A program made the translations under genes and the position numbers. Shown here one piece after another: positions 1 to 6,699 of a stretch of DNA of 8,196 nucleotides. The notes beneath the pieces are model-generated. The model ran no database searches, was not told the origin of the DNA, and saw only the letters and a list, made by a program, of their open reading frames with translations. The stretch is taken from NCBI GenBank assembly GCA_021779415.1, contig JAJYAS010000125.1, forward strand, positions 1 to 8,196. Direction: 5' to 3'. Source of the DNA: Bacillota bacterium (lineage in GTDB: Bacteria; Bacillota_B; Desulfitobacteriia; Desulfitobacteriales; Desulfitobacteriaceae). The stretch's first letter is position 1. Each line of letters begins with the position of its first letter.

Positions 1-185
1 AGAATTAATTCGCAAATTATGTTGAAATACCTTCTTAAAACAGGATTATTATTTAAATAATATAATTAAAATGAACAATCTAAAACTTTCGTACTCCAAC
101 TGGTACATCACCGTATCCGTGGTGATTGCGAGATCTTACTGACCATCACGAATAAAGAAAAAGGCACTTATCAATATAATGACAA

Positions 186-236
186 GGGGACGGGGTTGCT
201 GAAAACATTTATAATGTTCTCAGCAACCCCGTCCCC
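186..236. repeat. Long hairpin repeat, REP-like (GGGGACGGGG type)
   Basis: Two 24-base arms (186-209 and 213-236) are complementary except for one A/C mismatch (203/219), leaving a three-base loop. The outer part is GC-rich (GGGGACGGGGTTGCTGA against TCAGCAACCCCGTCCCC) and the inner part AT-rich. It starts 25 bases past the hsp20 stop codon. Neither strand has a T-run after the stem, so it is not a textbook intrinsic terminator, although so strong a stem could protect the hsp20 mRNA 3' end or impede polymerase. From memory, GGGGACGG-type palindromes occur as dispersed REP/MITE-like repeats, some linked to REP-associated tyrosine transposases. Assigning this copy to such a family is inference, since only one copy is visible here. 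Confidence 0.7.
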
Positions 237-261
237 ACTCTACATTTTAATAGTCCTACCT

Positions 262-696
262 CTAGTGGAAATCCACCTCAATTTTGCGTGCAGCTGGATG
301 TTCATCCTTTAAAAAGCTGAGCTTCAAAAGACCCTTTTGATAACTAGCGTGGGCACCATCCGTCTTGACCATTGCTGGAAGGGTTAATAACCTTGAGAAT
401 TTCCCGTAATATCGTTCTGAATGCCGGGCAACGCTTTCATCTTCATTGTCGTGCATGATTTTCCGAATTTCGCCCTGAATCATCAAACGATTTTCGTCTA
501 ACGTTATGGCGAGATCCTCTTTCTTATCAATCCCTGGGATTTCGGCGGTCACCAACACTTTTAACCGAGTCTCCTCGATATCTACACGATATGATGACCC
601 ATCAGTCAGTTCTTCCTTACCTCGTCGCATAAACCGATCCATCTCATGCCAAAAAGGATCCACCATTCGGTATGGCTCATTAGGAATAAGTGACAT
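262..696 (-). CDS. Hsp20 family small heat-shock protein (alpha-crystallin domain)
   Basis: An ATP-independent holdase chaperone of 144 residues, presumably cytoplasmic, that would bind unfolding proteins as oligomers. A short N-terminal arm with MVDPFWHEMDRFM (11-23) precedes the alpha-crystallin domain (about 37-130). Family marks are AEIPGI (51-56), ERYYGKFSRLLTLP (94-107) and the A-x-x-x-x-G-L-L signature as ASYQKGLLKL (117-126). The C-terminal I-x-V oligomerisation motif is IEV (139-141). The reading frame extends nine codons further to an ATG at 723, but the start at 696 is preferred because GGAGG lies eight bases upstream and the MSLIPNEPYR start is typical. The gene begins 62 bases after the ABC permease stop codon with no terminator between, so cotranscription is possible. 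No CIRCE operator was seen upstream. The family call is secure; the client proteins are unknown. Confidence 0.95.
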   Translation of the reverse strand: MSLIPNEPYRMVDPFWHEMDRFMRRGKEELTDGSSYRVDIEETRLKVLVTAEIPGIDKKEDLAITLDENRLMIQGEIRKIMHDNEDESVARHSERYYGKFSRLLTLPAMVKTDGAHASYQKGLLKLSFLKDEHPAARKIEVDFH

Positions 697-704
697 TTCT
701 CCCA

Positions 705-709
705 CCTCC
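705..709 (-). promoter_or_regulatory. Ribosome binding site deciding the hsp20 start
   Basis: GGAGG followed by TGGGAGAA and then ATG at 696, an ideal eight-base spacing. The site lies inside the longer reading frame from the ATG at 723, so it argues for the shorter 144-residue protein. Confidence 0.8.
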
Positions 710-758
710 GCATTATTGAACACCTTTAGGATGCGCCTTACTTAAAGGGATTATTCAC

Positions 759-1976
759 TTACTCATATCTTAAGGCATCAATAGGATCCATTGCAGCAGC
801 TTTTCTCGCCGGGAAGACCCCGAAGACGATGCCAATCGCGGCCGAGAAACCGAAGGCAATTAACACGGAATTCAGAGAAATACTAGTATTCATCGTTAGG
901 GCTTTCCCTGCGAGGTTAGAACCTACATAACCGAGGGCAATGCCAATTCCCCCTCCCAAGACACTAAGCACGATCGCCTCGACAAGGAACTGTAACAAAA
1001 CATCCTTGCTTTTAGCTCCGATTGCTTTTCGAATTCCAATTTCCCGTGTTCGTTCTGTGACCGAAACAAGCATGATATTCATGATTCCAATTCCGCCAAC
1101 TAACAAGGAAATGCCCGCAATTCCGCCCAGGAGCATGGTCAAAGTTTGGGTTACACCTTGCATGGTTGCTAACACATCGGCCTGATTCTGAACCCTGAAA
1201 TCGTCTGCTTTGCCCGCCTGAATCTTATGAGCCTTTTGCATCTCTACCGTAATCTCATCTTGAGCCGTTTGCATCAGGTCCGCTGTAGAAGCCGATACGA
1301 GAATATTACGCAATGTCTTTTTTCCCAGTAAACGTGCCTGGACGGTTGTGATCGGAGCGATAATCATATCATCACTACTCTGAAACCCTGTCGACCCTGT
1401 GGCTGTTGTTACCCCAATAACTTGAAACGGCACGTTTTTTATTTTAATCACTTTTCCGATAATAGGTGCATTCGCATCTCCCATAAGATTTTCTACTACA
1501 GTCGGGCCGAGGACAGCAACTCTCGCGTCGCTATCCACATCCGCTCTTGTAATAAAACGGCCACTGGCCATAGTAACATTTTTGATGACTTCATAACTCT
1601 CTGTAGTTCCACTAATTTGCGTGGAGGTGTTTCCCGAACCCATAACCACTTGAAAGTCATTATCTGTAAACGGGGCTACAGCTTTCACCGCCGTTCCAAC
1701 TTGAATCTTGCTTACATCATCAATGCTTAGCGTGGTTGAACTACCAACTCCCCCTTTAACCCCTCCGGAATTTGACTGCCCTGGGGTAATCGTAAGAAGG
1801 TTCGAACCCATGCCCTGAATCCGGGAAGTGATTGAGGCGGTTGCTCCATTCCCGATTCCGACCATGGCAATGACAGCCGCTACTCCTATAATAATTCCAA
1901 GCATTGTCAATGCTGATCGTAGTTTGTTCGCCCGCAAAGCCCTAAGTGACACTCGGATACTTTCAAAGAAGTTCAC
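759..1976 (-). CDS. ABC transporter permease, MacB/FtsX type
   Basis: A 405-residue inner-membrane subunit of a type VII (MacB-like) ABC system; such systems use ATP to drive movement of the extracytoplasmic domain and export or extract substrates from the membrane. A first membrane helix (about 20-42) follows the usual SLRALRANKLRSALTMLG start. A MacB periplasmic-core-type domain (about 45-275) with a Gly/Ser-rich stretch (68-80) comes next, then an FtsX domain with three helices (about 280-303, 328-352, 368-391). The cytoplasmic coupling motif TERTREIGIRKAIGA (307-321) and the ending FPARKAAAMDPIDALRYE (388-405) are characteristic. The start is GTG, with GGAGGG eight bases upstream. That site lies inside an upstream 58-codon gene whose last 14 bases overlap this start. 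The MacB-type ATPase and HlyD-like adaptor usually found next to such permeases are absent from this window. Family is secure; substrate unknown. Confidence 0.95.
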   Translation of the reverse strand: MNFFESIRVSLRALRANKLRSALTMLGIIIGVAAVIAMVGIGNGATASITSRIQGMGSNLLTITPGQSNSGGVKGGVGSSTTLSIDDVSKIQVGTAVKAVAPFTDNDFQVVMGSGNTSTQISGTTESYEVIKNVTMASGRFITRADVDSDARVAVLGPTVVENLMGDANAPIIGKVIKIKNVPFQVIGVTTATGSTGFQSSDDMIIAPITTVQARLLGKKTLRNILVSASTADLMQTAQDEITVEMQKAHKIQAGKADDFRVQNQADVLATMQGVTQTLTMLLGGIAGISLLVGGIGIMNIMLVSVTERTREIGIRKAIGAKSKDVLLQFLVEAIVLSVLGGGIGIALGYVGSNLAGKALTMNTSISLNSVLIAFGFSAAIGIVFGVFPARKAAAMDPIDALRYE

Positions 1977-2139
1977 GTTTTACTCCCTCCAATGACATAT
2001 GCTTGGACAATAGGACCTCTTTGTATTTGTTTTTAGATTTATTGGCTTGTTGCTTAACTTTTATGTAATACCAGGTGGATGCGAATAACACTAATGTAAA
2101 AAAGGCAACACTTATGCTTCTATCTGTAATTATTTCCAA
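1963..2139 (-). CDS. 58-residue single-span membrane microprotein
   Basis: I do not recognise the family. The 58-codon frame starts at TTG, with GAGGGG eight bases upstream (2148-2153); an in-frame TGA two codons before the TTG leaves no earlier start. The protein begins MEIITDRS, has one hydrophobic span (about 9-26, SISVAFFTLVLFASTWYY), then a Lys/Gln-rich, probably cytoplasmic tail (27-58) with KVKQQANKSKNKYKE. Its final codons contain the GGAGGG that serves the permease, and its TGA lies 14 bases inside the permease gene in another frame, an arrangement typical of translational coupling. It may be an accessory peptide of the transporter. The layout loosely recalls BhlA/UviB-like or YvrJ-like small membrane proteins, but no diagnostic motif supports either. 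The gene rests on ribosome site, span and overlap, not on homology. Confidence 0.65.
   Translation of the reverse strand: MEIITDRSISVAFFTLVLFASTWYYIKVKQQANKSKNKYKEVLLSKHMSLEGVKRELL
1985..1990 (-). promoter_or_regulatory. Permease ribosome binding site inside the microprotein gene
   Basis: GGAGGG followed by AGTAAAAC and then the GTG start at 1976. It lies within codons 51-53 of the 58-codon gene, so ribosomes translating that gene would cover and expose it, consistent with coupled translation. Confidence 0.7.
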
Positions 2140-2147
2140 TTCTCAGT

Positions 2148-2153
2148 CCCCTC
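2148..2153 (-). promoter_or_regulatory. Ribosome binding site of the microprotein gene
   Basis: GAGGGG, then eight bases (ACTGAGAA), then TTG at 2139. This is the main evidence that the short frame is translated. Confidence 0.6.
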
Positions 2154-2173
2154 TCTCTATCATTTATACTCAA

Positions 2174-2219
2174 TACCTTAACATTTTTTTCTTAGAAACA
2201 GCTTAAGAATATTAAGGTA
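2174..2219. repeat. AT-rich inverted repeat upstream of the microprotein-permease genes
   Basis: TACCTTAA (2174-2181) and its exact reverse complement TTAAGGTA (2212-2219) face each other across 30 bases. After one mismatch the pairing continues for about six more bases (2183-2188 with 2205-2210, one of them a G-T wobble). No T-run follows on either strand, so a terminator is unlikely. The repeat lies 35-80 bases upstream of the TTG start, where a promoter for the microprotein-permease unit would be expected, so an operator is possible. I could not place convincing -35/-10 boxes. The rest of the gap (2140-2329) holds no gene that I can support. Confidence 0.35.
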
Positions 2220-2329
2220 CTAAATATTTTGATGAAGATGGGAGCAAGCACCGACGACAACATCCTTGAGAGCAAGCGTTTTACTGGTGACTCAGCAATG
2301 TTAACATCCACCGGATGATTTAATTTTCT

Positions 2330-3892
2330 TTATACCTGTAACCCTTTATCCAACGTGCGAAACTGTAACGCCTCCGCTAAATGCTCCGGCAAGATATCCG
2401 ACGTTTCTGCAAGATCGGCAATCGTACGTGCAACTCTCAAAATTCGATCATGCGCCCGGGCACTGAGGTGTTGGCTATCAAAAATTCTATGTAAAAGTAA
2501 TTCTCCACTTGGGGTCAACTCACCGTACTCTTTCGTTTCCTTCGCTGTCATTTCCGCATTCGTTTTCGCCGATCCCAAGCGCTCCCATTGTCTCCTACGG
2601 GCCACCATCACTCGTTCTCTAACCGTTTGAGATGATTCATTTCCATCCTCATCTCTGAGTTCCGAATAATTCAGCCTAGGCACCTCGACATGCAAGTCAA
2701 ATCGATCTAAGAGTGGGCCAGAAATCCTGCCCCGATAGTTTTGGATCTGGAGGGGTGTGCAAGAACACACTCGACCTCTATCCCCATAATATCCACACGG
2801 ACAGGGATTCATGCTTGCAATAACACTCACATGGGCAGGATATGTAATACTCCCTGCTTGGCGGGTAATCGTCAACTCGCGATCTTCCAAGGGTTGGCGT
2901 AAACATTCTAAGACCTCGCGCGCAAACTCAGGCAGCTCATCCAAGAACAGAACGCCGTGATTTGCAAAGCTCAGCTCCCCTGGTCGCAGTTCCCGTCCCC
3001 CTCCGATTATCCCCGCTTTGGTCACCGTATGATGCGGGTTTCGAAAGGGACGGTGTTGGACCAAAGACCCGTTATTTTTCAACAACCCAGACACACTAAA
3101 GAGTTGAGTAACCTCTATACTTTCCTGGTCACTTAATAAAGGCAGTATCCCTGAATAAGCCTTAGCCAAGAGCGTCTTACCTGAGCCTGGTGGCCCAACC
3201 AAGATAACATTATGCCCGCCCGCAGCTGCTATTTCTAAAGCCCTCTTTGCATGTTGTTGTCCATGAACATCTGCCCAGTCCACGTTAACCCCGTTATATG
3301 CGTCTGGTTGAGGAGTCCGAGATAGTTTTTCATCCTCAAACCCACTCTGATTTTCTATTCCAGCGACAATTTGTGCCAGGGTAGCTGTGCTATGCGTTTC
3401 TAATCCAGTCACTAGACGAGCCTCCGCCAGATTATCCGGAGGAACAATCAAACAATACGTTTCACCGCTACAACCCCCGTCTAAGCCAGATTCAGTATTG
3501 TCTTTCTCCAAAGTTATAGCCATCGTGAGCACGCCAGGCACTGGACGAAGACTTCCTTCCAAAGATAGTTCGCCAGAAAACACGTACCTAGGCAGTGATG
3601 AAGAGATACATTGTTCAGTTGCCGCTAATATCCCAATCGCAATCGGCAGATCGAGGCCTGATCCCTCTTTACGTAAATCCGCAGGAGCTAAATTAACTGT
3701 GACCCGCTGTAAGGGGAACTGATAGCCTGAGTTTCGTATTGCTGAGCGAACTCGATCCCGCGCCTCTCTAACAGCCGTGTTCGGAAGACCGACAATATCA
3801 AAACTCGGCAAACCGTTCGCCACGTCGACTTCTACGCGAATTAAATGAGCTTGTAACCCAAGGACGGTCATACCATACACCGCAGCGAACAT
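2330..3892 (-). CDS. comM: ComM/YifB family Mg-chelatase-like AAA+ ATPase
   Basis: A 520-residue full-length member of the YifB/ComM family. ComM is described in naturally competent Gram-negative bacteria as a hexameric helicase promoting branch migration during integration of incoming DNA; in Clostridia its role is less certain. The N-terminal ChlI/Lon-like domain (about 20-180) has FDIVGLPNTAVREARDRV (31-48) and NLAPADLRKEGSGLDLP (67-83). The AAA+ module (about 200-400) has Walker A GPPGSGKT (233-240), Walker B LFLDE (315-319), sensor-1 Asn362 and an arginine finger in LLDRFD (394-399). The Mg-chelatase C-terminal domain (about 425-512) has LSARAHDRILRVARTIADL. Four cysteines, C364, C366, C376 and C378, may bind a metal. 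The start is ATG with GGGAAGGG just upstream. The gene begins 125 bases after the sensor kinase stop codon, and dprA does not follow it as it often does elsewhere. Confidence 0.96.
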   Translation of the reverse strand: MFAAVYGMTVLGLQAHLIRVEVDVANGLPSFDIVGLPNTAVREARDRVRSAIRNSGYQFPLQRVTVNLAPADLRKEGSGLDLPIAIGILAATEQCISSSLPRYVFSGELSLEGSLRPVPGVLTMAITLEKDNTESGLDGGCSGETYCLIVPPDNLAEARLVTGLETHSTATLAQIVAGIENQSGFEDEKLSRTPQPDAYNGVNVDWADVHGQQHAKRALEIAAAGGHNVILVGPPGSGKTLLAKAYSGILPLLSDQESIEVTQLFSVSGLLKNNGSLVQHRPFRNPHHTVTKAGIIGGGRELRPGELSFANHGVLFLDELPEFAREVLECLRQPLEDRELTITRQAGSITYPAHVSVIASMNPCPCGYYGDRGRVCSCTPLQIQNYRGRISGPLLDRFDLHVEVPRLNYSELRDEDGNESSQTVRERVMVARRRQWERLGSAKTNAEMTAKETKEYGELTPSGELLLHRIFDSQHLSARAHDRILRVARTIADLAETSDILPEHLAEALQFRTLDKGLQV

Positions 3893-3936
3893 TCAATCCC
3901 TTCCCTTATGGAAAATTAACGTAACCCTCGGTTGCG

Positions 3937-3945
3937 CTTATACCA
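3937..3945 (-). promoter_or_regulatory. Possible extended -10 promoter element for comM
   Basis: TGGTATAAG reads toward comM, with its last base 45 bases upstream of the ATG. TATAAG preceded by TGn resembles an extended -10, but no good -35 box is found 16-18 bases further upstream. The 125-base gap between the kinase gene and comM makes a separate promoter plausible. This is a weak call from consensus matching by eye. Confidence 0.25.
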
Positions 3946-4017
3946 TTAAATAGAATGTTCGCTTTAATTCAGCATATTCCTTCCAAATTAATCAAACTAT
4001 GGTCCATTTTCTTATGC

Positions 4018-5844
4018 CTAATCTAGGCTTTGTTTACGTGGGAGCACAATCCAAAACGTGGTCCCTTTTCCCATATCGCTCTCCACTCTGACATGTCCTC
4101 TGTGGGCTTCTACAATTTGTCGCACAATAGCTAACCCTAAGCCCATTCCCCCATCCTTGCGCGACCGAGCCTTATTCACCCTGAAAAAACGGTCAAAGAT
4201 ATAGGGTAAGGCTTCTTTGGGGATCCCTTCTCCTTCATCTTGGACTGCTAACTGTACTTCGTTCGGCTCTTCTACTTGAAAAACCCTAACCGTTTTACCA
4301 CGAGAAGTGTGACTCATTGCATTGTCTAAAAGATTAATAAAGACTTGCAAAAGTTGATCTGGGTCCGCTAATAATTCCCCTGACCCTTGCGAGACTTCTA
4401 GATTTAAACCTAACTCATGTGCCCGGCCCTGGAAACGTTGATCCAGATCACTCATGAAGCACTCCATATCTATCGGTACGAGTTGTAAATTTTGTCCCCG
4501 TTCAAGCCAATTAATGTCTTGCAAATCCTGAACTAAACGAGCTAAGCGCTTAGCTTCATCCAAGACCAACTCGATGTACTCTCCTTGTTGATGCTTTGGC
4601 ACTACTGCATCCTGAATGGCCTCCAAATACCCCTGGATCAAATGCAGGGGGGTCCTGAGTTCGTGCGTGACACTAGCCAAAAACTCACGACGAGCCTTTT
4701 CTGCCCGTAAGGAGGCTGTGACATCACGCAAAACTGCTACATGTCCACCAATTCCCTCGGTCTCTGCCAAGGGTGCCATTACAACCTGCAACACCTGAAC
4801 GCCAAGAGTCATCGTCGCATAATTTTCATCCTGAGTAAGCGTCTGACTCATCGTTAGGAGAAAATCGACAATTTGAGTTTTTCGTTCCAGAAGCTCAACT
4901 TCATTCTCTTGCCACAGCCCCTTTGCTGAATCATTAGCATAGAGAATCACCCCTTCAAAACTTAACATAACCACCGCATCACTAATACTTTCAACAATCC
5001 CTTGAAGCAAGTTTCTCTCTTGAGAAAGCCATTCCATATGGTTTTTTAAACTTTCTCCCATGGAATTTAAGACCTCAGCCAAATCCCCTATTTCGTCGTT
5101 ACTTGTTACTCCTTGAATGGGTAGAAAATCCCCGTTCGCCATTCGTGTAGCCCCACGCTGCATTAAAGCCAAGGGCCGCGTAACTTGCCGTGCAAAAATC
5201 AGGCTAACCGCAGTCGCCAAAAAGACCGCGATCAACGAAGCATAGAGAATGAGGCGACGAAAAGTTGCAATACTTTCTTGAAGCGGAATTGGAGAGCTCC
5301 CCAATAATACAACTCCTTGAACAGGTTTGGCACCTACAGGTGCAGCGGCTAGTAACATTGTTTGCCCGCCCCCGTTTATAGGTAGGGCCTTAATAGAGAT
5401 AGTCTTACCGGATAACACCTGAGCCAAATACTCGGAAGTGAAAAAATCAGAAGGCTGCAAATTCCGAGACCATCCTCCAATCAGCCCTCCGCCCGCTCCC
5501 CCTAAATACCCACTTATACCTCCTTGTAACACTTGCGACGTATTCAAACTCGAACCCGAAATCACTAAAATATTCCCATGTGTATCGAGTATGACCATTT
5601 GCGTTCCAGACGTTAACTTTAAGGTTTCTAACAAACTTAACCGTTCACTCCAACTATAGACAGTTCCCAATTGTGTTGAAATTTCGGTCGCTTCTGTCCG
5701 TAAGGAATTCAACTTTTGTTGAAGATAAAAGTCACCAAAAAGCCATGTAATGGTTACCCCTAATCCTCCCAATACGACAAGAATAAGCAGTGTCAGGGCT
5801 AACCACAGTTTCATTGAAATCGTCCATTTATAACGTGTTTTCAC
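4018..5844 (-). CDS. Membrane-bound sensor histidine kinase (HAMP-PAS-HisKA-HATPase)
   Basis: A 608-residue sensor kinase that would autophosphorylate on His and pass the phosphate to the regulator encoded just upstream. In order: membrane helix 1 (about 11-36); an extracytoplasmic sensor region (about 37-195) with a very Gly-rich stretch at 108-124; helix 2 (about 197-218); HAMP linker (about 218-270) with RQVTRPL and NDEIGDLAEVLNSM; a PAS domain (about 278-380); HisKA with phospho-acceptor His394 in SVTHELRTPL (391-400); HATPase with N-box INLLDNAMSHT (503-513), G1 DEGEG (536-540), F-box FDRFF (550-554) and G2 GGMGLGLAI (565-573). All key residues are present. The start is GTG, with AAGGGG eight bases upstream; the internal ATG at codon 11 has no such site. 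The layout resembles WalK/PhoR/ResE-type kinases. The signal is not predictable, and no clear terminator follows the gene. Confidence 0.96.
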   Translation of the reverse strand: MKTRYKWTISMKLWLALTLLILVVLGGLGVTITWLFGDFYLQQKLNSLRTEATEISTQLGTVYSWSERLSLLETLKLTSGTQMVILDTHGNILVISGSSLNTSQVLQGGISGYLGGAGGGLIGGWSRNLQPSDFFTSEYLAQVLSGKTISIKALPINGGGQTMLLAAAPVGAKPVQGVVLLGSSPIPLQESIATFRRLILYASLIAVFLATAVSLIFARQVTRPLALMQRGATRMANGDFLPIQGVTSNDEIGDLAEVLNSMGESLKNHMEWLSQERNLLQGIVESISDAVVMLSFEGVILYANDSAKGLWQENEVELLERKTQIVDFLLTMSQTLTQDENYATMTLGVQVLQVVMAPLAETEGIGGHVAVLRDVTASLRAEKARREFLASVTHELRTPLHLIQGYLEAIQDAVVPKHQQGEYIELVLDEAKRLARLVQDLQDINWLERGQNLQLVPIDMECFMSDLDQRFQGRAHELGLNLEVSQGSGELLADPDQLLQVFINLLDNAMSHTSRGKTVRVFQVEEPNEVQLAVQDEGEGIPKEALPYIFDRFFRVNKARSRKDGGMGLGLAIVRQIVEAHRGHVRVESDMGKGTTFWIVLPRKQSLD

Positions 5845-5876
5845 TGAATAAACCCCTTCTTTAAGTCTCAGGTTTT

Positions 5877-6578
5877 CTAACTTCTTACACTAGGCATATG
5901 ATCCGAATCAAACTTGTATCCGACACCCCAGACTGTGACCAACATTCTCTTAACATCCGGATGGGCGAGTTTCTCCCGTAACTTTTTGACATGAGTATCA
6001 ACAGTGCGGGCATCCCCATAAAAGTCATACCCCCAAACAGTTTCCATTAGCTGTTCCCGCGAGAAGACCCGCCCTTGATTTTTGACCAAGAAATAGAGTA
6101 AATCAAATTCCAAAGGGGTCAAATTAATAGTCTCATCCGCAATGCTCACGCGGTGCCTTTCTTTGTCGATACATAATAGTCCAGCCGTTATCTCCGAAGA
6201 GACCTGCTGAAGTTGACCTGTTGATCGACGCAAGAGGGCTTTGACTCGGGCCACCAACTCCTTGGTACTAAACGGCTTAACCAGATAGTCATCCGCTCCA
6301 AGCTCAAAACCAAGCACTCGGTCAAATTCTTCCCCCCTGGCCGTAAGCATAATAATGGGCAGACTTGAACTCGCACGAACCTCACGACAAACACGCCAGC
6401 CGTCGACATCAGGCATCATAAGATCCACAATTAAAAGAGAAAATTGACCCACGCGAAACTTGTCCAAAGCAACTCGACCATCTTGCGCTTCCTCAACCTC
6501 AAACCCTTCCCGTTCTAAGTAAAGCCTTACCAAGCTTCTAATTTTCTCCTCATCATCAACGATCAAGATCGGATTCAA
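5877..6578 (-). CDS. OmpR/PhoB family response regulator
   Basis: A 233-residue transcription factor, partner of the kinase gene starting 32 bases downstream. The receiver domain (about 1-118) has acidic pocket Asp8/Asp9 (ILIVDDEEK), phospho-acceptor Asp52 (LLIVDLMMPDVDG), Thr79 (MLTARG) and Lys101 (LVKPF). The winged-helix DNA-binding domain (about 132-224) has LTPLEFDLLYFLVKN, FSREQLMETVWGYDF, the recognition-helix segment RTVDTHVKKLREKL and the closing VWGVGYKF. The frame is open to a GTG at 6602, but TTG at 6578 is preferred: AAGGAG lies nine bases upstream, the product then begins MNPILIVDDEEK as receivers normally do, and the predicted promoter overlaps the GTG. Target genes are unknown; autoregulation is common in such operons but no repeated binding box was identified. 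Confidence 0.95.
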   Translation of the reverse strand: MNPILIVDDEEKIRSLVRLYLEREGFEVEEAQDGRVALDKFRVGQFSLLIVDLMMPDVDGWRVCREVRASSSLPIIMLTARGEEFDRVLGFELGADDYLVKPFSTKELVARVKALLRRSTGQLQQVSSEITAGLLCIDKERHRVSIADETINLTPLEFDLLYFLVKNQGRVFSREQLMETVWGYDFYGDARTVDTHVKKLREKLAHPDVKRMLVTVWGVGYKFDSDHMPSVRS

Positions 6579-6587
6579 TTTTCTACA

Positions 6588-6593
6588 CTCCTT
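6588..6593 (-). promoter_or_regulatory. Ribosome binding site deciding the response regulator start
   Basis: AAGGAG followed by nine bases and then TTG at 6578. No comparable site precedes the GTG at 6602, whose preceding bases are part of the -10 box. Confidence 0.7.
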
Positions 6594-6602
6594 TTGGATC
6601 AC

Positions 6603-6631
6603 CTTATAGCAAGATTAACACTCTATTTCAA
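6603..6631 (-). promoter_or_regulatory. SigmaA-type promoter for the two-component operon
   Basis: TTGAAA (6631-6626) and TATAAG (6608-6603) are separated by exactly 17 bases, each box close to the TTGACA/TATAAT consensus. A start about seven bases further would fall near 6596, giving a leader of roughly 18 bases that just contains AAGGAG and the TTG start. This is the best promoter match in the window and supports expression of the regulator-kinase pair independent of yraN. Confidence 0.6.
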
Positions 6632-6699
6632 AGTCCGAATTGTAAGTCTAGTTTACCATCAACCCGTGAAGATTTTGTGATCAAACTATAAACCTTTAT

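Noticed and set aside
71..142. 23-codon plus-strand frame starting at ATG 71
   Set aside because: No ribosome binding site, very short and no recognisable motif; the nearby TATAAT (61-66) has no -35 partner and lies too close to the ATG.
262..723. 153-residue Hsp20 starting at ATG 723
   Set aside because: That ATG lacks a ribosome site, while GGAGG at perfect spacing precedes the ATG at 696.
697..758. Heat-shock regulation site (CIRCE) upstream of hsp20
   Set aside because: No TTAGCACTC-type inverted repeat is present; only a weak six-base CCTTTA/TAAAGG repeat with a long loop was found.
1422..1730. Plus-strand frames of 60-111 codons opposite the large genes (for example here, 3387-3722 and 5438-5659)
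   Set aside because: They lie wholly within well-supported minus-strand genes, have no recognisable domains and look like antisense shadows.
2305..2317. CATCC/GGATG hairpin just after comM as its terminator
   Set aside because: Only a five-base stem, and the minus-strand transcript continues TTAACATTG without a T-run.
2232..2318. 28-codon plus-strand frame from ATG 2232 in the comM-microprotein gap
   Set aside because: No ribosome binding site and stops just upstream; the opposite strand also offers short unsupported frames here, as expected by chance.
4016..4028. GCCTA/TAGGC hairpin at the kinase gene end as a terminator
   Set aside because: A five-base stem overlapping the stop codon, with no T-run after it on the minus strand.
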